From positions 5,580,001 through 5,644,000 of the forward strand of contig OZ244829.1 in NCBI GenBank assembly GCA_965220415.1: a stretch of DNA of 64,000 nt, in the 5' to 3' direction. Below, one piece after another: positions 1-8,733 of this stretch; the stretch's first letter is position 1; each line of letters starts with the position of its first letter. Position numbers and translations under genes: made by a program. The DNA comes from JAJDTR01 sp965220415 (GTDB taxonomy: Bacteria; Poribacteria; WGA-4E; JAJDTR01). The notes below the pieces were generated by a model. The model was not told where the DNA came from and ran no database searches. It saw only the letters and a list, made by a program, of their open reading frames with translations.

Positions 1-1047
1 TATATCGTAGGCGAAGATCCGACGGATGTTGAGCGGGTGATGCTAAAGATTCGCCGATTGGGAAGTTTCAAACCGTGGGGCAGTTCGGTCAGTGCGATTG
101 AGACGGCGCTATGGGACATCGCCGGCAAAGCGGCGGGGGTACCCGTCTACAAACTGCTTGGCGGAAAGGTTCGCGACAAAGTGCGTGTTTATAACGGCTC
201 TGTCAGGTTTGAGCTGAAAGGCGTTTCGCCCGAAGATCATGCGGCGGACATGGCGAAAATGAAAGCAGCTCGCGAGGAGTTCACGATTATCAAGCAGGGC
301 ATCGCATTCCATAGCCCCATGCCGCGCGCGGTGCCCGGTTACTTTTACGGCGAGATACGAGAAGGGATTATCACGAACCGCGGTTCTTTGACGGAACGAG
401 GGTTGAAGCATACGATTGCTTGTGTGGAGGCAATGAAGGAGGTGCTAGGGGATGAGGTAGGGCTTGCACTGGATTGCGGTCCCGGACTAACCGTCCCCGA
501 TGCGATTAGACTGGCGAAGGCTTTGGAACCACTGAATGTGATGTGGCTTGAGGATATGATTACCGGAGACTATATTCCCTATGTGCTTGCGGATCTTTAC
601 CGCGACGTAACGATGAGCACATCCACTCCAATTCATACCGGGGAACAGATCTACCTTCGGCAGAATTTCAAAGACCTCATCGAAAAGCGCGCCGTGGACA
701 TTATCGGGCCCGATCCCTACGACATTGGAGGTATAGCCGAACTGAAGTGGGTCGCGGAATACGCGGATCTCCACGGTATCCTTATGGCGCCTCACGGCAC
801 AGCCAACGGTCTCGTCGGTCTTGCCGCTCTCGTTCAGGTTTCGGCGACCTTGCCAGAAAACTACATCGCCTTCGAGTATCCGGTGGCTCGTCCAAAATGG
901 TGGTACGACATCGTAGAAGGCCTTCCCGATCCGATCGTCCGTGACGGATTCATAGATGTCTGGGATACGCCCGGAATGGGCGTCGAACTCAATGAAGAGG
1001 CAACGCGGAAGTATTTGCCGGAGGAGGACGCGGACTTTTTCGATTAG
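1..1047 (+). CDS. Enolase-superfamily dehydratase/racemase (MR/MLE type), 5'-truncated
   Basis: The reading frame is open from base 1, so the gene starts outside the window; ATG codons at 37 and 40 are internal. The enolase-superfamily barrel is clear: SAIETALWDIAGKAAGVPVY closes the capping domain, a lone lysine sits in FTIIKQG where the KxK motif is expected, and the acidic metal ligands appear in order as ALDCG, WLED and TGEQ, followed by IGPDPYDIGG and the histidine of MAPHGT. Family members abstract an alpha proton from sugar acids and usually dehydrate them to 2-keto-3-deoxy acids. The exact substrate cannot be read from sequence. With the downstream glycosidase, mutarotase and aldolase-like genes, a sugar-acid dehydratase is the likeliest role. 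Confidence 0.88.
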   Translation, partial: YIVGEDPTDVERVMLKIRRLGSFKPWGSSVSAIETALWDIAGKAAGVPVYKLLGGKVRDKVRVYNGSVRFELKGVSPEDHAADMAKMKAAREEFTIIKQGIAFHSPMPRAVPGYFYGEIREGIITNRGSLTERGLKHTIACVEAMKEVLGDEVGLALDCGPGLTVPDAIRLAKALEPLNVMWLEDMITGDYIPYVLADLYRDVTMSTSTPIHTGEQIYLRQNFKDLIEKRAVDIIGPDPYDIGGIAELKWVAEYADLHGILMAPHGTANGLVGLAALVQVSATLPENYIAFEYPVARPKWWYDIVEGLPDPIVRDGFIDVWDTPGMGVELNEEATRKYLPEEDADFFD

Positions 1048-1138
1048 TTCATTTAGTGAGAGTGTTATACCATTTCGCTTGAATAATTGTACATACGATG
1101 TCTTAAAATATTTCGTTTACTTACACCGTAGGCGGGAA

Positions 1139-1209
1139 TCAAATGAGCGAATAGCGATCAAGTGACCGAATAGGGAACGCGATAGTAGATCCCGTGCGAT
1201 AGAGATCCC
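1139..1209 (+). repeat. 35-bp insertion element with a second copy nested inside it
   Basis: Outer copy: TCAAATGAGCGAATAGCGA at 1139-1157, resuming as GTGCGATAGAGATCCC at 1194-1209. Between the halves lies a complete inner copy (1158-1193, TCAAGTGACC...TAGATCCC). Removing the inner copy restores a full-length outer element exactly. The left flank CGTAGGCGGGA recurs next to the inverted copy at 30843-30877. The 70 bp that follow (1210-1278, ending CCACTAAACACTTACC) recur at 28681-28749. Nothing else is seen in 1048-1321. Confidence 0.85.
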
Positions 1210-1321
1210 TCTTCATTGCCCGTCCTATGGCTCTGGGGTTTTTACTGACCACTAATCACTAGCCACTAAACACTTACCCTGCTTTTTATCCAATTCCAAT
1301 CTCACAAGACGGAGGTGCAAC

Positions 1322-2206
1322 ATGGCATTAGGCGAAGGAGATTACAGGTACGAACTCGCGGAAGGCTGGGCAAAATTGCCGGAGGGCTGGGTCTTCTCGA
1401 TGGTTTCGGACGCGGCGATTGATTCGAAGGGACGGATCTTCGCGTTTACACGCGGCAAGCACCCAATCATAGTCTTTGACAAAGACGGAAACTTTGTCAC
1501 GTCGTGGGGTTACGGTGAATTCGGCATTTCGCCGCATCTCGTCAGTCAATCTCACGGCATCTTCATAGGACCCGACGACGAGGTCTACCTCACCGATGCG
1601 TGGCAGCACGTAGTGCGTCGATACACCCTGCTTGGTGAGAAAGAGAATGAGTGGGGTAGGCCCGGTGTGCCGGGCGTAACATACTACAAGGGTGAATTCA
1701 ACATGCCTACCGGCGTGGCTATTGGGCTGGACGGATCCATTTATGTGTCGGATGGCTACGGAAATCGTTGTGTTCACAAGTACTCAAGCAATGGGGAACA
1801 TCTGCTGACGTGGGGCGACGCCGGGAGCGGTCCCGGAGAGTTTGCCGTCGTGCACAACATTGGCTGCGACAAGACAGGGCGCGTCATTGTTTGTGATCGA
1901 GAGAATGACCGCATCCAGATTTTCGACCCTGATGGGAAACACATGGAAACCTGGACGGACGTAATCGCGCCGGGAGACGTGTGGGTGACAGATGACAACA
2001 CAATTTACGTTGTCGAACAGGGAGGTGACTGCCGTGTAAGCGTGTGGTCTCCGGATGGTGAAAGGCTGAGTCGATTCGCCGGATCAGAAGGTGGTGTGTT
2101 GGAAGCAGCTCACGGCATCTGCGTCGATGATGAGGGCAGTATCTATGTGGCGGAAATCGGGGAGGGCGGCAAAGGCCAACGACTACAAAAGTTCGTCAGG
2201 GCGTAA
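1322..2206 (+). CDS. NHL-repeat beta-propeller protein
   Basis: 294 residues, ATG start with a good ribosome-binding site (GGAGGTG, 6-7 nt upstream). No signal peptide is visible, so it is probably cytoplasmic. Repeating units of the form G-x-I/V-Y-V-x-D/E-x-x-x-x-R-I/V-x-x-F/Y-x-x-x-G (for example around 72-90, 140-160, 180-205) identify an NHL-type propeller, as in peptidyl-alpha-hydroxyglycine amidating lyase and related lactonase-like proteins. It is followed after 29 bp by the GH127-like gene and may be cotranscribed with it. Enzymatic activity cannot be assigned; a lactonase role beside a sugar-acid dehydratase is only a possibility. Confidence 0.8.
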   Translation: MALGEGDYRYELAEGWAKLPEGWVFSMVSDAAIDSKGRIFAFTRGKHPIIVFDKDGNFVTSWGYGEFGISPHLVSQSHGIFIGPDDEVYLTDAWQHVVRRYTLLGEKENEWGRPGVPGVTYYKGEFNMPTGVAIGLDGSIYVSDGYGNRCVHKYSSNGEHLLTWGDAGSGPGEFAVVHNIGCDKTGRVIVCDRENDRIQIFDPDGKHMETWTDVIAPGDVWVTDDNTIYVVEQGGDCRVSVWSPDGERLSRFAGSEGGVLEAAHGICVDDEGSIYVAEIGEGGKGQRLQKFVRA

Positions 2207-2235
2207 AGACGGTTTCTCGCAATCGTCACCGAAAG

Positions 2236-4077
2236 ATGGATATGCCTACAGAGTACATCAACCCGATAATCCCGGATTTCGATTTGCCGAAGTACCACGG
2301 TGGATCGTACGATGCGACTGTGCCGGATACGTTGGACATCGCCGAACGGGCAAGGCTTGCGCTCAACGCACTCACGGAAACAACCGACCCCGAAGCCGAC
2401 TATGAGGTCTACTGGATTGTCGTGTTTCGTTCCAATCCGCCGCACATGTTTCACAGTTGCTGGCAAAGCACAACTACCGGCAAGTTTATGATGGCTGCGT
2501 CTTTTATGCGGCTAATAACCGGTAGTGAGATGAATCTGCATGTAGACCGTCGGTGGATGGAGGTAGCGCTGAAAAGTCAGGGGCCCGACGGGCTGAATTA
2601 CGTACCGTTAGAAGGACGCCCTTGGGCATTCGTTTGGTCTCCGGTTGAACCCGAGGAGGCGAAACGCCGTTCCGAATTCAAAGACCAACTGTTGTCGGCA
2701 ATGGGCAATGGTACGATGCTTAGCACCATGTCACACTTCACGAAACGCGATGCGAGTCCAATATGGCGGGGAGCGCTGCGGCGGGCGGTAGACGGGATGA
2801 TTAATCTCGCCGTGGATGAAGGCGAATTGGCATACTTTTGGCCCTCCTTCTGTTTTAGCGTGAAGAATCCCCCCGCGCACGCGCAGATGTCTACCGATCC
2901 CTTTGAAGCGGAAACGTCAGTTGCGCCCCACAGCCTGGTCCATGCCTATCGGGCATTGGGGTACGAACCGGCGCTGACGATGGCAAGAAAAATCATCAAT
3001 TACCTGCGTCGCAACTTCTATGCTTCAGACGGGAGTTTTATCGCGTCGCCCGGGCTGGCTGCGCGCGCCCATTTTCATGCTCACGCCCGTGGGCTGTTAG
3101 CCATGCAGGAGTATGCCGAAGCCGCCGATGACGACGAGATGATGGAGTTTGTCGTCAAGGGTTATGAGAAAGCACGGGATCTGCTAGCCAACCAGGCTCT
3201 CGAAACGGGATTGCGCGTCGTCAAGACTCCCGGAGCCAGTTTGATTGGGTTCTTTCCGGAGTGGGCGAACAGCCACATGGGCGAGAAGGGCGAAACGTGT
3301 CAGTTGTCTGACATGATTGCGATTGCCTTGCGGTTGAGTGAAGCGGGGGTAGGCGATTATTGGGACGATGCCGACCGGTGGATTCGCAATCATCTTGCCG
3401 AAGCACAACTGACCAATATTGATTGGATTGGGCGCTTGCCTCAGGATTTGCCCGTAGAACCGTACAGTACGACGGAGCGGGTGGCGGAGAGGAATCTCGG
3501 CGCTTTTGCCGGAGGACCGGATCCGAATGATTGGTACGCCGGTGCGCACAGCCACGTGCTAGGGCACTGTTGCACCGCAAACGGATCCAAGGTGTTGTAT
3601 TGGATTTGGGAACGCATGCTTCGGTACCAAGATGGTAAGTTGAAGATAAACCTACTACTGAATCGGGCTTCAAAATGGGCGGACGTAGACAGCTACATCC
3701 CGTATCTGGGGCGAGTTGATGTGAAGATTAAGCAAGTCGTTGATTTGTCGATTCGGATTCCCGAGTGGGTCACTCCGGCAGAAACACGGTGCACGGTGAA
3801 CGACAAAGAACGCAGCCTAGAGTGGGAGGGGCGCTATGCCGAAGTCGGCTCGGTTAAACCCGAGGACATGGTGATTCTAACCTTTCCAATCTTCAAGCGA
3901 ACAGACCACGCACACATAGAAAAGCGGCCCTACACACTGGTGCGAAAGGGCAATGAGGTAATCTCGATAGATCCGGTAGGTCGTTACTGTCCACTGTACC
4001 AGCGGCAACACTACAGCGAAGACGCTCCTCGTTGGAGGCGGGTAACCCGCTTCGTTAGTGACGAAATCATCAACTAG
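2236..4077 (+). CDS. GH127-like (DUF1680) glycoside hydrolase, beta-L-arabinofuranosidase family
   Basis: 613 residues, no signal peptide. An alpha/alpha-barrel-like core is followed by beta-rich C-terminal modules (IRIPEWVTP near residue 510). The key diagnostic is a GETC motif with Glu353 and Cys355 and a later Cys-Cys pair at 445-446 in GHCCTANG. In GH127 beta-L-arabinofuranosidases a Glu, a Cys and a downstream Cys pair bind zinc, one of these Cys acting as nucleophile. Overall similarity is remote, so the substrate could be a different beta-linked sugar. It starts 29 bp after the NHL gene and its end runs into a hairpin-repeat array. Confidence 0.7.
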   Translation: MDMPTEYINPIIPDFDLPKYHGGSYDATVPDTLDIAERARLALNALTETTDPEADYEVYWIVVFRSNPPHMFHSCWQSTTTGKFMMAASFMRLITGSEMNLHVDRRWMEVALKSQGPDGLNYVPLEGRPWAFVWSPVEPEEAKRRSEFKDQLLSAMGNGTMLSTMSHFTKRDASPIWRGALRRAVDGMINLAVDEGELAYFWPSFCFSVKNPPAHAQMSTDPFEAETSVAPHSLVHAYRALGYEPALTMARKIINYLRRNFYASDGSFIASPGLAARAHFHAHARGLLAMQEYAEAADDDEMMEFVVKGYEKARDLLANQALETGLRVVKTPGASLIGFFPEWANSHMGEKGETCQLSDMIAIALRLSEAGVGDYWDDADRWIRNHLAEAQLTNIDWIGRLPQDLPVEPYSTTERVAERNLGAFAGGPDPNDWYAGAHSHVLGHCCTANGSKVLYWIWERMLRYQDGKLKINLLLNRASKWADVDSYIPYLGRVDVKIKQVVDLSIRIPEWVTPAETRCTVNDKERSLEWEGRYAEVGSVKPEDMVILTFPIFKRTDHAHIEKRPYTLVRKGNEVISIDPVGRYCPLYQRQHYSEDAPRWRRVTRFVSDEIIN

Positions 4078-4081
4078 CTGT

Positions 4082-4640
4082 GTAGTTTGATAGCACCCCA
4101 TTATTCCTATCGGAATAATTCATTCAGCAAGTAACACTCCTTTTTCGCTCAATGACTAGCCGTGAAAAGTGTTCCTTCGTGGTCTGATTTTCACTCCAGC
4201 GGAGTGCTATGTCAATAGTACACGATTCCGCCTCGCGTCTGCACTCCAGCGGAGTGCAATGTTGAGTGTTACTTGAGAGCATGCCATTATCCCTGTCGGA
4301 ATAATTCATTCAGCAAGCAACACTTACGTCTTTGAATCTATGATAGGCTTTGAAAAGGTGTTTCTTCGTGGTCTGGTTTTCACTCCAGAGGAGTGCTATG
4401 TCAATAGAATCGTGATGCGCCCAATCTCCGCACTCCAGAGGAGTGCAATGTTGAGTGTTACTTGATAGCGCGCCATTATCCCTGTCGGGATAATTCTTTC
4501 AGCAAGTAACACTTGTCACTTGTAGAGTCCATTCTTTCGATCCAGAGGATCGACATGTTGATAGAATGCGATATGTCCAAATTTCCGCGCTCCAGCGGAG
4601 ATCAAACGAGCGGATAGCGAGTGCGATAGAGATCCCCAAT
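4082..4640 (+). repeat. Hairpin-repeat array (stems with constant loops)
   Basis: Non-coding. It holds three units of an inverted repeat bounded by AGTGTTACTTG and CAAGTAACACT with an inner hairpin (ATTATTCC-tatc-GGAATAAT at 4100-4119; ATTATCCC-tgtc-GGGATAAT near 4483), alternating with CACTCC-AGC-GGAGTG, CGATCC-AGA-GGATCG and CGCTCC-AGC-GGAG hairpins. A 35-bp insertion element lies at 4602-4636 inside the last hairpin. The first hairpin directly follows the GH127-like stop codon and could also terminate transcription. Confidence 0.8.
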
Positions 4641-4778
4641 GTGAATAGCACATCATCAATTGACACTCATTTTTCGCTCTATGGCTAGCTTTGAAAAAGT
4701 GTTATTTGGTAGGAATGATTTGGCTCTTAAGCCATGTCGCCGTTCTGACTCCGTTTTAGCATACACGGACTTTCAGGA

Positions 4779-7154
4779 TCACGAGAACAAACCACTCCGA
4801 TTTAAAGCGACCAACCCGGCTTCGACAATCCCTTCGGCGTCAATCCCAAAATGCTCATATAAATCCTGCGGAGTGCCCGACTGTCCAAATTCATCCACTC
4901 CCAAAGGCATGACAGTTGTTCCGTAAACGCTGCCCAGCCATGCGAGTGTGTGAGATGCTCCGTCCTGCACGGTGATAATCGGTGCGTGTCTTTCATTGGG
5001 TGGGATGAGCCAATCAAATGGTCCGGGTTGCTGCTCCCACTGCAACCTCTGCCACGTTTCAAATAATCGACGTGAACTAGTCAGATTCAGTACATTGACC
5101 GCGGCGCCTCTGGATTGGAGCTCCTCGGCGGCTTTGACCGCTTCCGGTATCATCACGCCAGTTGCAGCGATGTGGAGGAGACGTTCCCTCGGATGAACGG
5201 GATCCGTGTTGCGCCAGTCAACCAATCGGTAGCCGCCGGTTAACACCTGACGCTGCAATTCCTCCTCGCCCAATCGTTCCAATGCATGAGCAAACAGTTG
5301 TTGATCGACCGGCATGGTGGAGAGCCTGAGATAGGTCGATCTTCCGGACTCGCGGTCGCAGCACTGGCGTACAGCGTCCAACAGTATCCATTCCAGTTCC
5401 TGTGCAAAGCAGGGCTCGTAGGCATTGAGTCCCGGGAGTTCCCCGCAAAGCGAAGGCGTCACAATCGACTGATGCGCCCCTCCCTCCGGCGCCAGCGTTA
5501 TCCCTGACGGCGTGCCGGCGAAGATAAACTTCGCGCCCGAATATTGAGCGTAGATGAGGGCATCGAGACCCCGGCACACAAAGGGATCGTAGACTGTGCC
5601 AATCGGAATTAAATGTTGACCACAAAGTTCATTCGACAGTCCGAGCATGCCAAGTAGCATAAAGAAATTCATCTCGGAGATGCCCAACTCAATGTGCTGT
5701 CCGTATGGACCGTACCGCCATTTTCTCAGTTGGTTGGCGTCAATATCGTAATCCGGCAACTCTTCGGGAGCGTATACGCCGGTTTTGAGAATCCATCCCG
5801 ACAGATTCGTGGACACTGAAACATCGGGCGACGTCGTTACGATTCGATCCGATAGCTTAGGTAGACGAGAGAGTGACATCAACAAACGACCAAAAGCCTG
5901 CTGGGTACTTAGGATCCCTCTTGTCGGGGTTGATAGCACTTCCGGCACACTGTCCGGAGAAATTTCCTCGACGGGAGGTTTTTCATCGGGAAAGAGTCGT
6001 GCCGCCACCTTGCTGCATAGATTGCCCGCGGCAGAATCGGGAGAAAACCGTGACCAATCGTCATCATCCGGCACGCCCGATCTCACGCGCAGCGCCTCAA
6101 TCTGTTCCTCGGTAAGGAACATGGAGTGATTGAGCGGGTGACCGGCGATAGGAGTACCCCAGCCCTTAATCGTATACGCAAAAATGATGGTCGGTCGGTC
6201 ATCATCGTCATCGTCGACTTGCCGCAGCAGGGTCAGCAATTCTTCAAGATCGTGTCCGCCGAGATTACTCAGCACGGTTGGCAACTCTTCGTCGGATATA
6301 TGCTGAATAACCAATGCAAGTTCAGAGTTATCGACGCCGTCCACGGAGACGAGTCGGGATCGAAGCTCGTCGCCCGGTAGCCGAATCAGCGCCTGATATT
6401 CCTCGTTGCTCATCTCATCAATTCGGCGATTCAGCGCAGCGCCGCCGGGTTGATTGAAAAGTCCCTGCAGGATGCGGCCATACTTCGTTTCAAGAACGCG
6501 CCACCCGCTTTCTTCAAAGAGTTTCTCGAGTTGTCCCGCTCGAATTCCAGGGACAACCCGATCGAGACTTTGGCGGTTGAGATCGACAATCCAGAGCAGG
6601 TTATCCAATCCGGTAAGTGTTTGTTCAAGTATCGCTTCCCATACGTTGCCTTCATCCAACTCCGCATCGCCGATTAGCCCTACAAACCTGCGAGAACTAA
6701 CTTCACCGAAATGGGACAGTGCGTAACGATGTGCCAATGCACCGAAGGCGGGCGCCGTGGCTCCAAGTCCCACCGATCCGGTAGAAAAATCGACTATGTC
6801 GGGATCCTTGGTTCTGCTGGGATACGCCTGCAGTCCGCCGTACGAGCGAAACATGGTCAGGTATTCGGGAGGCAGTTGACCCAAGAGGTATTGAATAGCG
6901 TGAAAAACCGGCGAAGCGTGGGGTTTTATGGATACGCGGTCGCCTGACCTTAGAAAATCGAAATAGAGCGCCGTCATGATCGAGACAACAGACGCAGAGG
7001 AAGCCTGATGTCCGCCAACCTTCACGTCGTCGGAACCTGGACGAGTGTGGTTCGCATGGTGAATCATCTGCGTCGCGAGCCATAGCACGCGCTGCTGAAT
7101 CTCCTCCAAGGTTTCAATCAATTCTGGAGAGATAGGTTCATTTCGAGTTTCCAC
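4779..7154 (-). CDS. Homodimeric E1-type 2-oxoacid dehydrogenase / transketolase-like enzyme
   Basis: 791 residues, GTG start (7154-7152) preceded by AGAGG. A thiamine-diphosphate-binding signature is present: GDAELDEG at 162-169 followed by DLNRQSLD, with Asn193 at the expected distance; this matches the GDGEMDE...N pattern of AceE-type pyruvate dehydrogenase E1. The middle region (AYTIKGWGTPIAGHPLNHS) and the C-terminal transketolase domain (GVDEFGQSGTPQDLYEHFGI) agree. AceE proteins are somewhat longer, about 890 residues. No E2 or E3 gene is adjacent and the gene stands alone on the minus strand between repeat arrays, so it may serve a distant complex or act as a transketolase or decarboxylase. 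The reaction is therefore uncertain although the superfamily is secure. Confidence 0.82.
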   Translation of the reverse strand: METRNEPISPELIETLEEIQQRVLWLATQMIHHANHTRPGSDDVKVGGHQASSASVVSIMTALYFDFLRSGDRVSIKPHASPVFHAIQYLLGQLPPEYLTMFRSYGGLQAYPSRTKDPDIVDFSTGSVGLGATAPAFGALAHRYALSHFGEVSSRRFVGLIGDAELDEGNVWEAILEQTLTGLDNLLWIVDLNRQSLDRVVPGIRAGQLEKLFEESGWRVLETKYGRILQGLFNQPGGAALNRRIDEMSNEEYQALIRLPGDELRSRLVSVDGVDNSELALVIQHISDEELPTVLSNLGGHDLEELLTLLRQVDDDDDDRPTIIFAYTIKGWGTPIAGHPLNHSMFLTEEQIEALRVRSGVPDDDDWSRFSPDSAAGNLCSKVAARLFPDEKPPVEEISPDSVPEVLSTPTRGILSTQQAFGRLLMSLSRLPKLSDRIVTTSPDVSVSTNLSGWILKTGVYAPEELPDYDIDANQLRKWRYGPYGQHIELGISEMNFFMLLGMLGLSNELCGQHLIPIGTVYDPFVCRGLDALIYAQYSGAKFIFAGTPSGITLAPEGGAHQSIVTPSLCGELPGLNAYEPCFAQELEWILLDAVRQCCDRESGRSTYLRLSTMPVDQQLFAHALERLGEEELQRQVLTGGYRLVDWRNTDPVHPRERLLHIAATGVMIPEAVKAAEELQSRGAAVNVLNLTSSRRLFETWQRLQWEQQPGPFDWLIPPNERHAPIITVQDGASHTLAWLGSVYGTTVMPLGVDEFGQSGTPQDLYEHFGIDAEGIVEAGLVALNRSGLFS

Positions 7155-7273
7155 GGGGACCTCTCGATCTTAATTACGGGGACCAACGAAAATGCAGTTG
7201 ATGCTATAATCTTAAGCGTGAGTTTGAATTATACACCCGACGACACTTTACTGTAAAGCAATATATGGATGTA

Positions 7274-7312
7274 GAGCAGGGGAAACGCATCTAATTTAGA
7301 GGATGTCTCATG
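7274..7312 (-). mobile_element. Fragment of CAGGGG-type miniature element (one end only)
   Basis: CAGGGGAAACGCATCTAAT followed by TAGAGGATGTCTC equals one end, inverted, of the complete elements at 25204-25438 and 56073-56311. The other end is missing, so this is a remnant. Confidence 0.65.
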
Positions 7313-7369
7313 GTGGAAGAATGTGCCATTAATCCTACTCTCCCTCTCCGCACCTATTTTTCAGGTTTA

Positions 7370-8382
7370 CAGAATTTATTGGTAGCCCCTATTACCCCTC
7401 GCGGAATAATTCTTTCCACAAGTAACTCGCTCCAGAGGAGCGCAATGTGGGTCGTGCATCAGAAATTGACCCTCGTTTTTCGCTCTATGGCTGGCTTCGA
7501 TCGAGTGTTACTTGATAGCACGCCATTATCCCTGTCGGAATAATTCATTCAGCAAGTAACACTTTCTGGTCGGAGTCCCTTTCCTCGATCCAGAGGATCA
7601 AGCGAGTGAATAGCGAGCGATCAACTGAGTGAATAACGAAGGCGATAGAGCTCCCATAGTAATCTTCAATGTTAACAGAACGCGACATGTCCAGATACCC
7701 GCGCTCCAACGGAGATCAAGCGAATGGACAATGAGTGCGATAGAGATTTTCAATATGTGTCGTGCATCATAAATTGCCCCTCGTTTTTCGCTCTATGACT
7801 GGCTTCGAGCGAGTGGTACTTGGTAGCGTCCCATCATTCCTGTCGGAATGATTCATTCAGCAAGTAACACCCCCTTTTTCGCTCAATGACTAGCCGTGAA
7901 AAGTGTTCCTTCGTGGCCTGGTTTTCACTCCAGCGGAGTGCTATGTCAATAGAACACGATTCCTCCTCGCGTCTGCACTCCAGAGGAGTGCAATGTGGAG
8001 TGTTATTTGATAGCGTCCCATCATTCCTGTCGGAATGATTCATTCAGCAAGTAACACTCCTTTTTCGCTCAATGACTAGCCGTGAAAAGTGTTCCTTCGT
8101 GGCCTGGTTTTCACTCCAGCGGAGTGCTATGTCAATAGAACACGATTCCTCCTCGCGCCTGCACTCCAGCGGAGTGCCACGTGGTGTATTGCTAGATAGT
8201 GTTACTTGAGAGCACGCCATTATCCCTGTCGGAATAATTCATTCAGCAAGTAACACTTTCTGGTCGAAGTCCCTTTCCTCGATCCAGAGGATCGAAATGT
8301 TAATAGAATGCGACATGTCCAGATTTCCGCGCTCCAGCGGAGCGCCATGTGGTGTATTGCTAGATAGTGTTACTTGATAGAA
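7370..8382 (+). repeat. Large hairpin-repeat array with about 187-bp tandem units
   Basis: Non-coding. Inverted units AGTGTTACTTG...CAAGTAACACT recur near 7505, 7815, 8000 and 8206. Inner stems are ATTATCCC/GGAATAAT in some copies and ATCATTCC/GGAATGAT in others, keeping loop TGTC: a compensated change. Two near-identical units (around 7875 and 8061) each carry CACTCC-AGC-GGAGTG and a second CACTCC-AGM-GGAGTG hairpin. 35-bp insertions lie at about 7598-7660 (nested) and 7716-7750. Open frames across this region are fragments of the repeat and not genes. Confidence 0.8.
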
Positions 8383-8418
8383 TCAGTAGGCCCACTCATT
8401 CCCAAGCCCCAGTGGAGA

Positions 8419-8488
8419 TCAAGCGACTGAATAGGATCAACTGAGCGAATAGCGAAGGCGATAGTAAATCCCGCGCGATAGAGATCCC
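8419..8488 (+). repeat. 35-bp insertion element, self-nested copy
   Basis: Outer left half 8419-8436 ends AATAGGA; the inner copy occupies 8437-8472 (TCAACTGAGC...TAAATCCC); the outer right half GCGCGATAGAGATCCC lies at 8473-8488. Excision of the inner copy in silico restores an intact outer element. The outer copy itself sits in a CCCC-agt-GG hairpin of the GAGCCTG-type miniature element. Confidence 0.85.
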
Positions 8489-8594
8489 ACAGGTATATAG
8501 CGATAGCGGGCAATACAAAAACATGAAAAAACCTGTCTCCAAATGACTGAATATGGCTTTGCTACCGACTATTCAAACAGGTTATTAGACAGAA
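8489..8594 (+). mobile_element. 3' part of GAGCCTG-type miniature element
   Basis: ACAGGTATATAG..., an AACATGAAAAAACC segment and the terminal CTATTCAAACAGGTTATTAG match the right halves of the complete copies at 22241-22457 and 51109-51310. The left terminus is not recognisable. Confidence 0.6.
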
Positions 8595-8620
8595 TCGCGC
8601 TATGATTATGTTTTTAGATG

Positions 8621-8649
8621 TTGACAGAAATGATACGACATGATAAAAT
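8621..8649 (+). promoter_or_regulatory. Sigma-70-type promoter for the 8734 PhyH gene
   Basis: TTGACA at 8621-8626 and TAAAAT at 8644-8649 with a 17-bp spacer, 85 bp upstream of the GTG start. It lies just outside the right end of a miniature element. Confidence 0.6.
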
Positions 8650-8733
8650 GGAATAGTGGTAGATGCTATCCATGAATTAGTGGCATCGGTTCCTGTCACC
8701 ACACAGCCAGTGGACGTATTTTGAAGAGGGATT

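Noticed and set aside
4124..4309. Small reverse-strand frames recurring in the repeat arrays (also near 7834 and 55499)
   Set aside because: They are translations of the hairpin repeats, broken differently in each copy, with no ribosome-binding sites; best explained as non-coding repeats.
7834..8382. Possible CRISPR array (regularly spaced repeats)
   Set aside because: The spaced units are long (about 187 bp), the sequence between hairpins is itself repeated rather than unique, and there are no cas genes.
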